In this document: one piece after another, positions 8,664 to 16,327 of the stretch
Layout: each line of letters begins with the position of its first letter
Numbering within the stretch: the first letter of the stretch is position 1
Assembly (NCBI RefSeq): GCF_002933275.1
Contig: NZ_PSSX01000008.1
Span: 1 to 64,000 of the forward strand
DNA: 64,000 bases
Reading direction: 5' to 3'
DNA from: Marinobacter maroccanus
GTDB lineage: Bacteria; Pseudomonadota; Gammaproteobacteria; Pseudomonadales; Oleiphilaceae
Translations under genes and position numbers: made by a program
Notes under the pieces: generated by a model
What the model was told of the DNA's origin: nothing
What the model saw: only the letters and a program-made list of their open reading frames with translations
Database searches by the model: none

Positions 8664-9455
8664 ATGAACGCCGACGATTACGCTTTCCGCTTTGGCGGCA
8701 TCGAACGACTCTACGGGCGCCGTGCCCTGGAAGCCTTTCGTCACGCCAATGTAGCCGTGGTCGGGCTTGGTGGTGTCGGATCCTGGGCTGCCGAGGCCCT
8801 GGCCAGAAGCGGTATTGGCACCATTACCCTGATCGACATGGACGATGTCTGTGTGTCCAACACCAACCGCCAGCTCCACGCCCTGGAAGGCCAGTACGGG
8901 CGCACCAAAACCGACGCCATGGCAGACCGGTTGCGGGCTATCAACCCGGAGGCAGACATTCGGGTGCATTTCGGCTTCCTGACCACCAAGAATGTCAGCG
9001 AGCTGATTACCGGGGAGATGACTGGGGTGATCGACGCCATCGACAGCGTCAAGGCCAAGGCCGCCCTGATTGCCCACTGCCAGCGCCGGAAAATTCCGCT
9101 GGTTTGTGCCGGCGGCGCCGGCGGACAGATCGACCCCACCCAGATTCAGGTGGCCGACCTCAGCAAAACCACCCAGGACCCGCTTCTGGCCAAGGTCCGC
9201 AATCTGCTGCGCCGGGAATACGGTTTTTCCCGGAACCCGAAGCGTCGCTTTGGCATTGAGGCCGTATACTCCCTGGAGCAGCTGACGTATCCTGCCGGAG
9301 ACGGCGAAGTCTGCCTGCAGAAACCGGCTACCGACGGCCCGGTAAGACTGGATTGCGCCTCGGGTTTTGGCGCCGCCAGCCCGGTAACCGCCAGCTTCGG
9401 TTTTTTTGCGGCCTCCCGACTTCTGAACCGGATTGCCCGGCGCGCCAACCAATAG
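8664..9455 (+). CDS. tcdA: tRNA threonylcarbamoyladenosine dehydratase
   Basis: ThiF/E1-like enzyme that uses ATP to cyclise t6A37 in tRNA to ct6A. The 263-residue protein starts in the TcdA manner (FRFGGIERLYG). It has the nucleotide-binding loop VVGLGGVGSWAAEALARSGIG and the motif NRQLHAL, and at 263 residues is close to the E. coli enzyme. A TACAAT -10-like element lies at 8608-8613, with a small stem (GTCCG/CGGAC) between it and the start. The antiporter gene follows after 21 bases, so the two may be co-transcribed. Confidence 0.9.
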   Translation: MNADDYAFRFGGIERLYGRRALEAFRHANVAVVGLGGVGSWAAEALARSGIGTITLIDMDDVCVSNTNRQLHALEGQYGRTKTDAMADRLRAINPEADIRVHFGFLTTKNVSELITGEMTGVIDAIDSVKAKAALIAHCQRRKIPLVCAGGAGGQIDPTQIQVADLSKTTQDPLLAKVRNLLRREYGFSRNPKRRFGIEAVYSLEQLTYPAGDGEVCLQKPATDGPVRLDCASGFGAASPVTASFGFFAASRLLNRIARRANQ

Positions 9456-9476
9456 ATCAACGGACCTGAAACCATT

Positions 9477-11354
9477 ATGCCTGTCAGTACTGTCCTGCTT
9501 CTTGCCAGCATTGGTGTTCTCTCACTGTTCTGTCAGTGGCTTGCCTGGCGGGTTCGCATGCCCGCGATCCTGTTCCTGCTGGCCGGCGGCATTGCTGCCG
9601 GGCCTGTCCTGGGTTTTTTGGCTCCGGAGGCGGTGTTTGGCGACCTGCTGTTCCCGGTTATCTCCCTGGCCGTTGCCATCATCCTGTTTGAAGGCAGCCT
9701 GACCCTGCGTTACGCGGAAATCCGCGGCCACGGCAAGATGGTCCGCAACCTGATTCCTGTGGGTTCCATTGTCACCTGCATCATCGGCACCCTTGCAGCA
9801 CGCTGGCTTCTGGATGTCTCCTGGGCTGTCGCCCTGCTGTTCGGCGCCATTTCCATCGTCACTGGCCCGACCGTGATTGCACCGCTGCTGCGCTCCGTAC
9901 GACCGGACTCGAAACTGGCTAACATCCTGCGCTGGGAAGGCATCATCATTGACCCTGTCGGGGCCTTGCTGGCGGTTCTGGTGTTCGAGGGGATTGTCTC
10001 CTGGGGGCAGGGCAACGTGTTTGGCCACTCACTCTACATCTTCGGCAAGACCCTGGCGGTGGGTTTCGTGATCGGTGCCGTTGCCGGCTATCTCAATGGC
10101 ATTGTATTGCGCAAGCACTGGATTCCCCAGTACCTGCATAACGCCGGCACCCTGACCTTCATGCTCGGCGTGTACGCCATCTCCAACGAACTGGCCCATG
10201 AGTCGGGCCTGCTGACCGTGACCGTCATGGGTATCTGGATGGCAAACATGAAGCAGGTACCCATCGAGAGTATTCTGGAGTTCAAGGAATCCCTGAGCGT
10301 TCTGCTGATTTCCGCCCTATTCATCATCCTGGCGGCACGGGTTGAGTTTGCTGCGATTGCCGAACTGGGCTGGGGCCTGGTGGCGGTGCTGGCCCTGTTG
10401 ATGCTGGTAGCCCGACCGCTGAGTATTTTCCTGTCCGCCATAGGTACGAGCCTGAACTGGCGGGAAAAGCTCTTCCTGAGCTGGATTGCCCCCCGGGGCA
10501 TCGTTGCCGCGGCCGTGTCAGCGTTGTTCGCCTTCCAGTTGCAAAAGCTTGGCTATGAAAGTGCCGGCGCCCTGGTGCCCCTGGTGTTCATGCTGATCAT
10601 CGCCACCGTCACCCTGCAAAGTCTGACCGCCCGGCCAGTCGCCCGCCTGCTGAAAGTTGCAGAGCCGGCGGAATACGGCTTCCTGATCCTGGGCGCCAAC
10701 CCGGTGGCCCGGATGATCGGCAAGGCCCTGAAGAAGTATGAGGTACCGGTGACCCTGGCCGATACCAACTGGGAGAACGTGCGCCTGGCGCGCATGGAGA
10801 ACCTGCAGGTCTATTTTGGCAACCCCGTATCAGAACACGCGTCCACCCATCTCGACCTGACGGGCATCGGCAAGCTGCTGGTCATCTCCCCATACAAGCA
10901 CATGAATTCCCTGGCCACGTACCACTTCCTGGACTGGTTCGGAAACAAGTGCGTGTTCAGCCTGGCAGAGGGTGACCAGGACCAGAAGGCCCGGCACCAG
11001 ACGGCCGAAAAAATCCAGATGACCCGGGGCCTGTTTGACGGCGTCAGCTACGCCAAACTGGCCAGCCTGGTCAGTCAGGGCTACACCGTGAAGACCACTC
11101 AGCTTAGCGAGGAATTTGGTTACGAGGAGTTCCTGAACAAATACCAGAACCAGGCCCTGGTGCTGTTCACGTTCGACAGCAAGGAGCATGTCGCTCCGGT
11201 TTGCAGCATGAAAGACCTTAAACCGGAAGACGACTGGATCCTGATCAGCCTGGTACCGGCCCAGGCCAGAAAGGAGCGCAAGGAGAAAGAGGATGGGGAA
11301 CCATCGGCCAGCCAGGATCAACCGGCCGGCCAGGAACCTTCATCGACAATCTAG
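9477..11354 (+). CDS. CPA1-type sodium/proton antiporter with C-terminal nucleotide-binding domain
   Basis: A 625-residue inner-membrane protein. About 12 hydrophobic segments span residues 1-385, including the ion-path segments GAISIVTGPTVIAPLL and EGIIIDPVGALLAVLVFEG, whose aspartate is typical of this antiporter family. From about residue 398, EYGFLILGANPVARMIGKAL begins a Rossmann-like TrkA-N regulatory domain, followed by a charged tail. Exchange of Na+ or K+ for H+ in pH and salt balance is expected. Its 3' end overlaps the convergent oxidoreductase gene by 15 bases. Confidence 0.88.
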   Translation: MPVSTVLLLASIGVLSLFCQWLAWRVRMPAILFLLAGGIAAGPVLGFLAPEAVFGDLLFPVISLAVAIILFEGSLTLRYAEIRGHGKMVRNLIPVGSIVTCIIGTLAARWLLDVSWAVALLFGAISIVTGPTVIAPLLRSVRPDSKLANILRWEGIIIDPVGALLAVLVFEGIVSWGQGNVFGHSLYIFGKTLAVGFVIGAVAGYLNGIVLRKHWIPQYLHNAGTLTFMLGVYAISNELAHESGLLTVTVMGIWMANMKQVPIESILEFKESLSVLLISALFIILAARVEFAAIAELGWGLVAVLALLMLVARPLSIFLSAIGTSLNWREKLFLSWIAPRGIVAAAVSALFAFQLQKLGYESAGALVPLVFMLIIATVTLQSLTARPVARLLKVAEPAEYGFLILGANPVARMIGKALKKYEVPVTLADTNWENVRLARMENLQVYFGNPVSEHASTHLDLTGIGKLLVISPYKHMNSLATYHFLDWFGNKCVFSLAEGDQDQKARHQTAEKIQMTRGLFDGVSYAKLASLVSQGYTVKTTQLSEEFGYEEFLNKYQNQALVLFTFDSKEHVAPVCSMKDLKPEDDWILISLVPAQARKERKEKEDGEPSASQDQPAGQEPSSTI

Positions 11355-12323
11355 CACCAGTTTGCCGCGCACGTGCCCACCCTCAAGGAGTTCATGGGCC
11401 TGGGCAACATCGTCCAGCGGAAAGGCCTTCTCGATGTGCACCTTGACGTCGCCGTCCTCAATCAACTCGGCGATCTCATCCAGGTGAAAGACGTCAGGGC
11501 GGACGGTCATGCCGTGAGCGCGTAATCCCATCTCCTCTGCGGCACTGATGATTTCATCGGCAGTAACCGTGGGGATGGTGACAAGGACACCCTGCTCGCC
11601 AAGGGTGTGCAGCGAACGTTTGCCAGTATCACCGCCAACCAGATCCAGCACCACGTCCAGGCCATAGCACTCTTCGCCGATATCCGTGTTGCGGTAGTCA
11701 ATCACTTCGTGCACCCCGAGTTCCGCCAGAAAATCCCGGTTCCCGGCCGAAGCCGTGGCAATGACATGGGCGCCACGCTCAAGTGCGAACTGGACCGCGA
11801 AATGCCCGACCCCACCGGCGCCGGCATGAATCAGGATTTTCTGCCCGGACTCCAGCTTCGCCATTTCAAACAGGGCCTGCCACGCGGTTAGCGCCGCCAG
11901 GGGCAAAGCTCCCGCAGACACCAGGTCCAGCTCCTCCGGCACAATGGCCAGCTCATCGGCTGCCGCCAGAGCGTACTGGGCATAACCGCCACCGCCGGCT
12001 GGAAATCCGACCATCCCCATAACCCGGTCACCGGGCGCCAGGGTGGTCACGTTGGCACCGACTCCAACGACCTCACCGGCCACATCGTAACCTGGCGTCC
12101 AGGGCAGGGAATTCTCGATCTGCCGGGCCGCGAACCCCAACCCCTTCCGGGTTTTCCAGTCAATGGGGTTAAGCCCTGCCCCGTGCACCCTGACCAGCAC
12201 CTGATCGTCTCCGGGAACCGGCACGTCAGCCTCGACCACCTGCAGGACATCACGCTCACCGAATCGATCGTAGATCACATGGCGCATCGTGGCTTCAGTA
12301 TTCTGGTCAGCAGTATTTTCCAT
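11340..12323 (-). CDS. Zinc-independent medium-chain alcohol dehydrogenase / quinone oxidoreductase family protein
   Basis: A 327-residue NADPH-dependent reductase of the QOR/zeta-crystallin type. The N-terminal GroES-like fold contains GAGLNPIDWKTRKG; the nucleotide-binding domain contains HAGAGGVGHFAVQFA. The zinc-binding cysteines of true alcohol dehydrogenases are not seen. ATG 12323 is chosen because GGAG lies about 6 bases upstream; an internal ATG (MRHVIYDRFG) 12 codons later matches the usual family start and is a fair alternative. The substrate is unknown, perhaps a quinone or an alpha,beta-unsaturated carbonyl. It overlaps the antiporter gene tail to tail. Confidence 0.85.
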   Translation of the reverse strand: MENTADQNTEATMRHVIYDRFGERDVLQVVEADVPVPGDDQVLVRVHGAGLNPIDWKTRKGLGFAARQIENSLPWTPGYDVAGEVVGVGANVTTLAPGDRVMGMVGFPAGGGGYAQYALAAADELAIVPEELDLVSAGALPLAALTAWQALFEMAKLESGQKILIHAGAGGVGHFAVQFALERGAHVIATASAGNRDFLAELGVHEVIDYRNTDIGEECYGLDVVLDLVGGDTGKRSLHTLGEQGVLVTIPTVTADEIISAAEEMGLRAHGMTVRPDVFHLDEIAELIEDGDVKVHIEKAFPLDDVAQAHELLEGGHVRGKLVLDCR

Positions 12324-12404
12324 GGGGATCTCCGGACAACAGGTTAAACGGGATTGGCTTTGAACAAGACTAGCTGAAGTAAAGCACAAAAGAGCTCGGG
12401 GTAC

Positions 12405-12866
12405 CTAGAGCCCCTTACCTCCGGCCACAACAGCAGAACCGAGAATTTCGGCAAATTCTTTCGGGGCACGGGCAGGCCGCTGGCTTTTCATATCTACACA
12501 GGCGTGGGTGGAGACCGCCCTCACCAGGGTTTTGCCATCAGACGGACGCACCAGCTGGAACTGTCGGGCAGACCGGAAACGACCGTCGTAGTCGGTCAGC
12601 CAGGTCCCCAACACCAGCTGATCCCCGATGTTCGCCGAGGCCAGGTAATCAATTTCCGTGCGGGTAATGGCCATCGCCTTTCCGGTTTTTTCATGCAGCG
12701 ACCAACTCATACCCAGACTTTCAATGTGAGCCCAGCTGACATCCTCCAGCCAGCGCACATAGACAACATTATTGGCATGTCCGAGCCGGTCGGTATCCTC
12801 GGCCCGAACCGTTATATCAATGGTGAAGGGCGCCGGAAGATCCCAGGCAATGTCTTGGTGCTGCAT
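12405..12866 (-). CDS. Acyl-CoA thioesterase, 4HBT/YbgC-like
   Basis: A 153-residue single hot-dog domain. The motif AEDTDRLGHANNVVYVRWLED near residue 23 is the 4-hydroxybenzoyl-CoA thioesterase signature, and its aspartate is the usual catalytic residue. The start overlaps the stop of the upstream SMP-30 gene by one base (TGATG), which shows translational coupling and one operon. It is likely a general acyl-CoA hydrolase; the physiological acyl chain is not evident. Confidence 0.87.
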   Translation of the reverse strand: MQHQDIAWDLPAPFTIDITVRAEDTDRLGHANNVVYVRWLEDVSWAHIESLGMSWSLHEKTGKAMAITRTEIDYLASANIGDQLVLGTWLTDYDGRFRSARQFQLVRPSDGKTLVRAVSTHACVDMKSQRPARAPKEFAEILGSAVVAGGKGL

Positions 12867-13948
12867 CAGTTGCTCTCTCCGAGACCGGGAATGGCCTGCA
12901 ACGGTAGCCGACCAATACGATCATTGTGAAGTGAACCAAAGTACAGGTTGCCACCGTGGGGATTGACCGAGGTAATTTCCTGAAGATGGGTTCCCCGGGT
13001 GTCGTGGAGACTGGTAATAACGTCGCCATCCCGATCGAAGGCGATCACCAGACCATATTCCTTTGGCGCGGGCTTCAGGCTGTCCGGGAGCTTGGCCACC
13101 AGATCCTTGAGCCAGGGTCGTGGGTGCATGGCGTCAACTTTCTGGTTCCGCAGGGTAGGAAACGCCACCCAGTAGCGCCCCTGTTCGTCCACCGCCAGGT
13201 TATCTGGAAAACCGGGCAGATTGTCGGCAAACACCTCTGCCTGCCCGGCTCTGGGCCCGTGAATCCAGTATCTGAGGATGCGGTATTTCCAGGTTTCGTT
13301 AACCAGCACGTAGTCACCCTCCGGAGATACCGCAACGCCGTTGGCAAAATGCAGGTTGCCCAGGAGAACTTCGGCCTTGCCGGTTTTCGGGGAGTAGCGC
13401 AGCAAACGGCCGTGGGGACGCATTTCCAGCAGATCCAGCAGGTATTCCGGCTGACGGAACTTCGAGCTGGCGTCGGTAAAGTAAATTCGCCCGTCATCGG
13501 CAATATCAACATCATCGGTGAACCGGAACAGCGTACCCTCAGCCTCCCGGGCCAGCACGGTAACCTTGCCTTCGGGGCTTATGGACAACAGGCCTCTCCA
13601 GGCATCGGCAACAATCAGGTTGCCCTGACTGTCAAAAACCATGCCCAGGGGCCGTCCGTCGGTAGACAACCAGTTTTCGACCCGACCATCCGGGAACACC
13701 CGAACGATGTAACCATCCTGAGTGCCGGTATAGAGCACGCCATCCTCGCTGACGGTCGTATCCTCGGGACCATACACCTGGCCCCGGGCCAGAAGATCCG
13801 CCAGTCTCAGTCGTTCATTCGGCGCAATAAGCCCGGTGAGGGGGGGCGGCGAGGGTGGACTCCAGGCTTTGCTGTCAACAGGCGACGGTGTCAGCAGGAA
13901 GCTGCCAAGTAGCAGGAAAACAACCAGCAACCCCACCATCCATTTCAT
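12866..13948 (-). CDS. Membrane-anchored SMP-30/strictosidine synthase-like beta-propeller protein
   Basis: A 360-residue protein with an N-terminal hydrophobic segment (residues 4-20) that anchors or exports it, then a proline-rich linker and a six-bladed propeller. Repeated blades are visible in DGVLYTGTQDGYIVR, GNLIVADAWRGLL, GRIYFTDASSKF and GDYVLVNETWKYRILRYW. The middle part matches the strictosidine-synthase/APMAP subgroup. Such proteins are lactonases or esterases of unsettled substrate. It is the first gene of a two-gene unit with the 4HBT thioesterase, hinting at acyl or lactone turnover. Confidence 0.82.
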   Translation of the reverse strand: MKWMVGLLVVFLLLGSFLLTPSPVDSKAWSPPSPPPLTGLIAPNERLRLADLLARGQVYGPEDTTVSEDGVLYTGTQDGYIVRVFPDGRVENWLSTDGRPLGMVFDSQGNLIVADAWRGLLSISPEGKVTVLAREAEGTLFRFTDDVDIADDGRIYFTDASSKFRQPEYLLDLLEMRPHGRLLRYSPKTGKAEVLLGNLHFANGVAVSPEGDYVLVNETWKYRILRYWIHGPRAGQAEVFADNLPGFPDNLAVDEQGRYWVAFPTLRNQKVDAMHPRPWLKDLVAKLPDSLKPAPKEYGLVIAFDRDGDVITSLHDTRGTHLQEITSVNPHGGNLYFGSLHNDRIGRLPLQAIPGLGESN

Positions 13949-14049
13949 ACACCTTGCCCGCCTGTTGTTATGTCAGTTCCGTGTGTCAGCGATTGGGTTA
14001 CCTTAGCAGACCGGCCGGTGGGCAGGAAAATACCCGACACACAACCCGG

Positions 14050-14847
14050 TCAGTCACCGACACCGAGGAAACGGCGGCAGAGGGCGGCAAAGGAATCGGC
14101 CTTTTCGGCATGCAGCCAGTGGCCGGTACCCTGGATAATACGCAACTGCGCCCGGGGAAACAGTCGTTCAATATCATTCCGGTGCTTCTCCTGGATGTAG
14201 GCGGAATCCGCGCCCTTGAGAAACAGCACGGGCCCATCAAACGGGCCATCACCCTCAGGCGCCCTGGCCAGATTCTCATAGCAGGCATCGATAACCGGCA
14301 GGTTGAGTCGCCAGCGAAACGCAGGCCCGCCCTCCTGCTGCTCTTCCCGGGGAATCCGCTCCAGGTTCTTCAGGAGAAACTGCCGCACGCCCGGCTCCTC
14401 AACGAAATCGGCCATGAGTCTGTCCGCGTCCTGGCGGGAGCGTAAACCGGTCAGATCCATGCTGGTCAATCCTTCCAGAATGGCATCGTGTCGGGGCTTG
14501 TAGGAAACCGGCGCGATGTCGGCCACGATCAGTTTATCGACGCGCTCAGGGGCCTGCAGGGCGACCTGCATCGCCACCTTGCCGCCCATGGAGTGGCCCA
14601 GCAGGCTGACCTTGTCCAGGCCCTGTGCATCCATGTAGGCGAGCACATCCCGCGCCATGGCCGGATAATCCATGGTGTCGATGTGGGGAGAGCCACCATG
14701 GTTACGCTCATCCAGCGCATGGATCTGCCACTGATCTTCCAGACGGCGGGCGATGCCCCCGAGATTGTCGAGAGATCCGAACAGCCCGTGCAAAAGGATC
14801 AGGGGCGGGCCTTCGCCGGTAATGCGGTGATTCAGCGCAACAGTCAT
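14050..14847 (-). CDS. Alpha/beta hydrolase, YbfF-like
   Basis: A 265-residue esterase-type hydrolase. The oxyanion region is LILLHGLFGSLDNLG, the nucleophile elbow is GHSMGG with Ser at about residue 87, and the final histidine is in IIQGTGHWLHAEK. Length and motifs fit the YbfF acyl-CoA/ester hydrolase group. It stands alone on the minus strand, downstream of the terminator at 14950-14973, so it needs its own promoter in the 100 bases before 14847. The substrate is unknown. Confidence 0.85.
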   Translation of the reverse strand: MTVALNHRITGEGPPLILLHGLFGSLDNLGGIARRLEDQWQIHALDERNHGGSPHIDTMDYPAMARDVLAYMDAQGLDKVSLLGHSMGGKVAMQVALQAPERVDKLIVADIAPVSYKPRHDAILEGLTSMDLTGLRSRQDADRLMADFVEEPGVRQFLLKNLERIPREEQQEGGPAFRWRLNLPVIDACYENLARAPEGDGPFDGPVLFLKGADSAYIQEKHRNDIERLFPRAQLRIIQGTGHWLHAEKADSFAALCRRFLGVGD

Positions 14848-14949
14848 GGGCAGTCAGTCTCCAGATTGGTCTGCGGTCTCAAACCGGATACATTACCACT
14901 GCCAGCCTTGCGAGCAAGTGCCGGTATTGCCGGTCATTTTCAGAAGACG

Positions 14950-14973
14950 AAAAAAAGCCGGGCATAGCCCGGC
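14950..14973 (-). terminator. Rho-independent terminator of the 30-residue gene
   Basis: Read on the minus strand: GCCGGGC stem, three-base loop, GCCCGGC, then seven T (A run at 14950-14956 on the plus strand). It lies 29 bases past the stop of the small frame and upstream of the hydrolase gene. Confidence 0.9.
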
Positions 14974-15002
14974 AGAAGGTCATAGACGTTACGCCTGAGA
15001 AA

Positions 15003-15095
15003 TCAGCAATAGAAGATGCTGTTCAGGTACTCGGCCAGCTCGATGACGTTTTTGCGCTCAAGCTCGGTATGAGGTACGAAAATTTCCTGTTCCAT
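15003..15095 (-). CDS. Unrecognised 30-residue peptide with ideal ribosome binding site
   Basis: I do not recognise this peptide. It begins MEQEIFVPH and ends LNSIFYC, with a single cysteine at the very C-terminus. It has six glutamates against two basic residues, and residues 11-28 could form an amphipathic helix. No signal peptide or membrane segment is visible. Translation is supported by AGGAGGTG with a five-base gap before the ATG, the best such site I saw in the window. A clean terminator 29 bases after the stop makes it a self-contained gene of about 200 bases. It is divergent from an AraC regulator, with phased TGACA repeats between them. Glu19 and Tyr23 have the E-x3-Y spacing of the PqqA cofactor precursor, but no pqq or radical-SAM gene is near, so this may be chance. 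Confidence 0.65.
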   Translation of the reverse strand: MEQEIFVPHTELERKNVIELAEYLNSIFYC

Positions 15096-15169
15096 AAAAC
15101 ACCTCCTGATTGCTTTTCCATTGCTTCAACCTGATACGCTGATGCTATCGTTAAAGCCACGGGTGACCG

Positions 15170-15219
15170 TTGACAGGCGGTTGCATACACTTGACATTTT
15201 GTATCAGTCATCATGACAG
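15170..15219. promoter_or_regulatory. Three phased TGACA direct repeats, probable AraC operators
   Basis: TGACA begins at 15171, 15192 and 15214, i.e. 21 and 22 bases apart, or two helical turns each. Copies one and three extend to TGACAGG-x-CGTT. A fourth TGACA begins at 15246 inside the regulator start. All lie between the 30-residue gene and the AraC gene, where a dimeric AraC protein would act. Binding is inferred. Confidence 0.5.
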
Positions 15220-15244
15220 GTCGTTAACTATCAGGCCGTATAAC

Positions 15245-16327
15245 GTGACATCTGCTCAATCCGAGTCCACCAGCGTTCCCCTGGTGGCAGCCTCCAGCAC
15301 GCTGGCACTGGTTCATTACCTTGAGCGCCAGGGCGTGCTCAATGCACCGCGCGTTGAGCAGCTGACCGGGCTGGCAATGTCAGAACTCACTGACCCGGAC
15401 CGCCGCGTTCCAGCCGATGCCCATTATCGGCTCTGGGAGCACGCCGAGCTTGTTACCGGCGATCCGGGTGTCGGGCTGCATGCTGGAAAGGTCGTGGACC
15501 CGGAGCGAATGGGGCTGGTCGGGCACGTGTTTTTCAACTGCGATACGCTGGGTGAGGCGGTTACCCAGTATGTGCGCCTGCACCGGCTGATTAATGAATC
15601 GGTATTCCTGAGCTTCGAGCAGACTGCCGACCAGGCCATCCTGTGCTGGCAGCCGGACAGGGCCGAACACTACTGCCGGCAGGATATGGACCGGACCCTT
15701 GCGGCGGCCATCACACGTACCCGCCACTTCATTCATCCGGGCATCCACGCGGAATGGGTGGAGATTGCGCACCCCGCTCCTGTGTACGCGGACGAGTATG
15801 AAAAACTCCTTGGTGGTCCGGTCCGATTTGACTGTGGCATTACCCGCCTGGCATTCAGCAGCCGGCATCTCGGGCATCCGATTCCCCGCCGCAACCCCTA
15901 TGTCTATTCAGCAGTGCTGAAACAGGTCAACTCCCTGCTGGCACGGCTGCAGACCCGGCGCTCCTTTGGCCGCAAGATTCGCCGGCTGATTTCGAAACAG
16001 ATGGCAACCGAGAGGATTGATGCTGACAGCCTTGCCCGCCAGTGCCATATGAGCCGCCAGACGCTTTACCGAAAGCTCAAAAAGGAGGGCCTGAGTTTTC
16101 ATGGCCTGGTGGAACAGGTCCGCCAGGACAAGGCGCTCAGGTATGTGGCGGCGGATCAGTACGCTCTCGGGGAGATTGCCTTCCTGCTTGGTTTCTCTGA
16201 ACTCAGCGCCTTCAGCCGGGCGTTCAAACGTTGGACCGGCACCTCGCCGGCCGAGTACCGCGCGCGGCATCTGGCAACCCCAGAGGCAGATAACCTGAGG
16301 CCGGGCACCGGCGACGGGGATCAATGA
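15245..16327 (+). CDS. AraC-family regulator next to the 30-residue gene
   Basis: A 360-residue regulator of the OruR/arabinose-binding-type subfamily. The ligand domain occupies roughly residues 20-215. Two helix-turn-helix motifs fill the last 100 residues (DADSLARQCHMSRQTLYRKLK, then IAFLLGFSELSAFSRAFKRWTGTSPAEYR). The frame is open from a TTG at 15170, but that codon is part of a repeat; GTG 15245 fits the usual family start. It is divergent from the small peptide gene and overlaps cls by four bases (ATGA), so regulator and cardiolipin synthase are translationally coupled. It may sense a small fatty or amino acid-like ligand, as relatives do, but the effector cannot be read from sequence. 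Confidence 0.85.
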   Translation: MTSAQSESTSVPLVAASSTLALVHYLERQGVLNAPRVEQLTGLAMSELTDPDRRVPADAHYRLWEHAELVTGDPGVGLHAGKVVDPERMGLVGHVFFNCDTLGEAVTQYVRLHRLINESVFLSFEQTADQAILCWQPDRAEHYCRQDMDRTLAAAITRTRHFIHPGIHAEWVEIAHPAPVYADEYEKLLGGPVRFDCGITRLAFSSRHLGHPIPRRNPYVYSAVLKQVNSLLARLQTRRSFGRKIRRLISKQMATERIDADSLARQCHMSRQTLYRKLKKEGLSFHGLVEQVRQDKALRYVAADQYALGEIAFLLGFSELSAFSRAFKRWTGTSPAEYRARHLATPEADNLRPGTGDGDQ

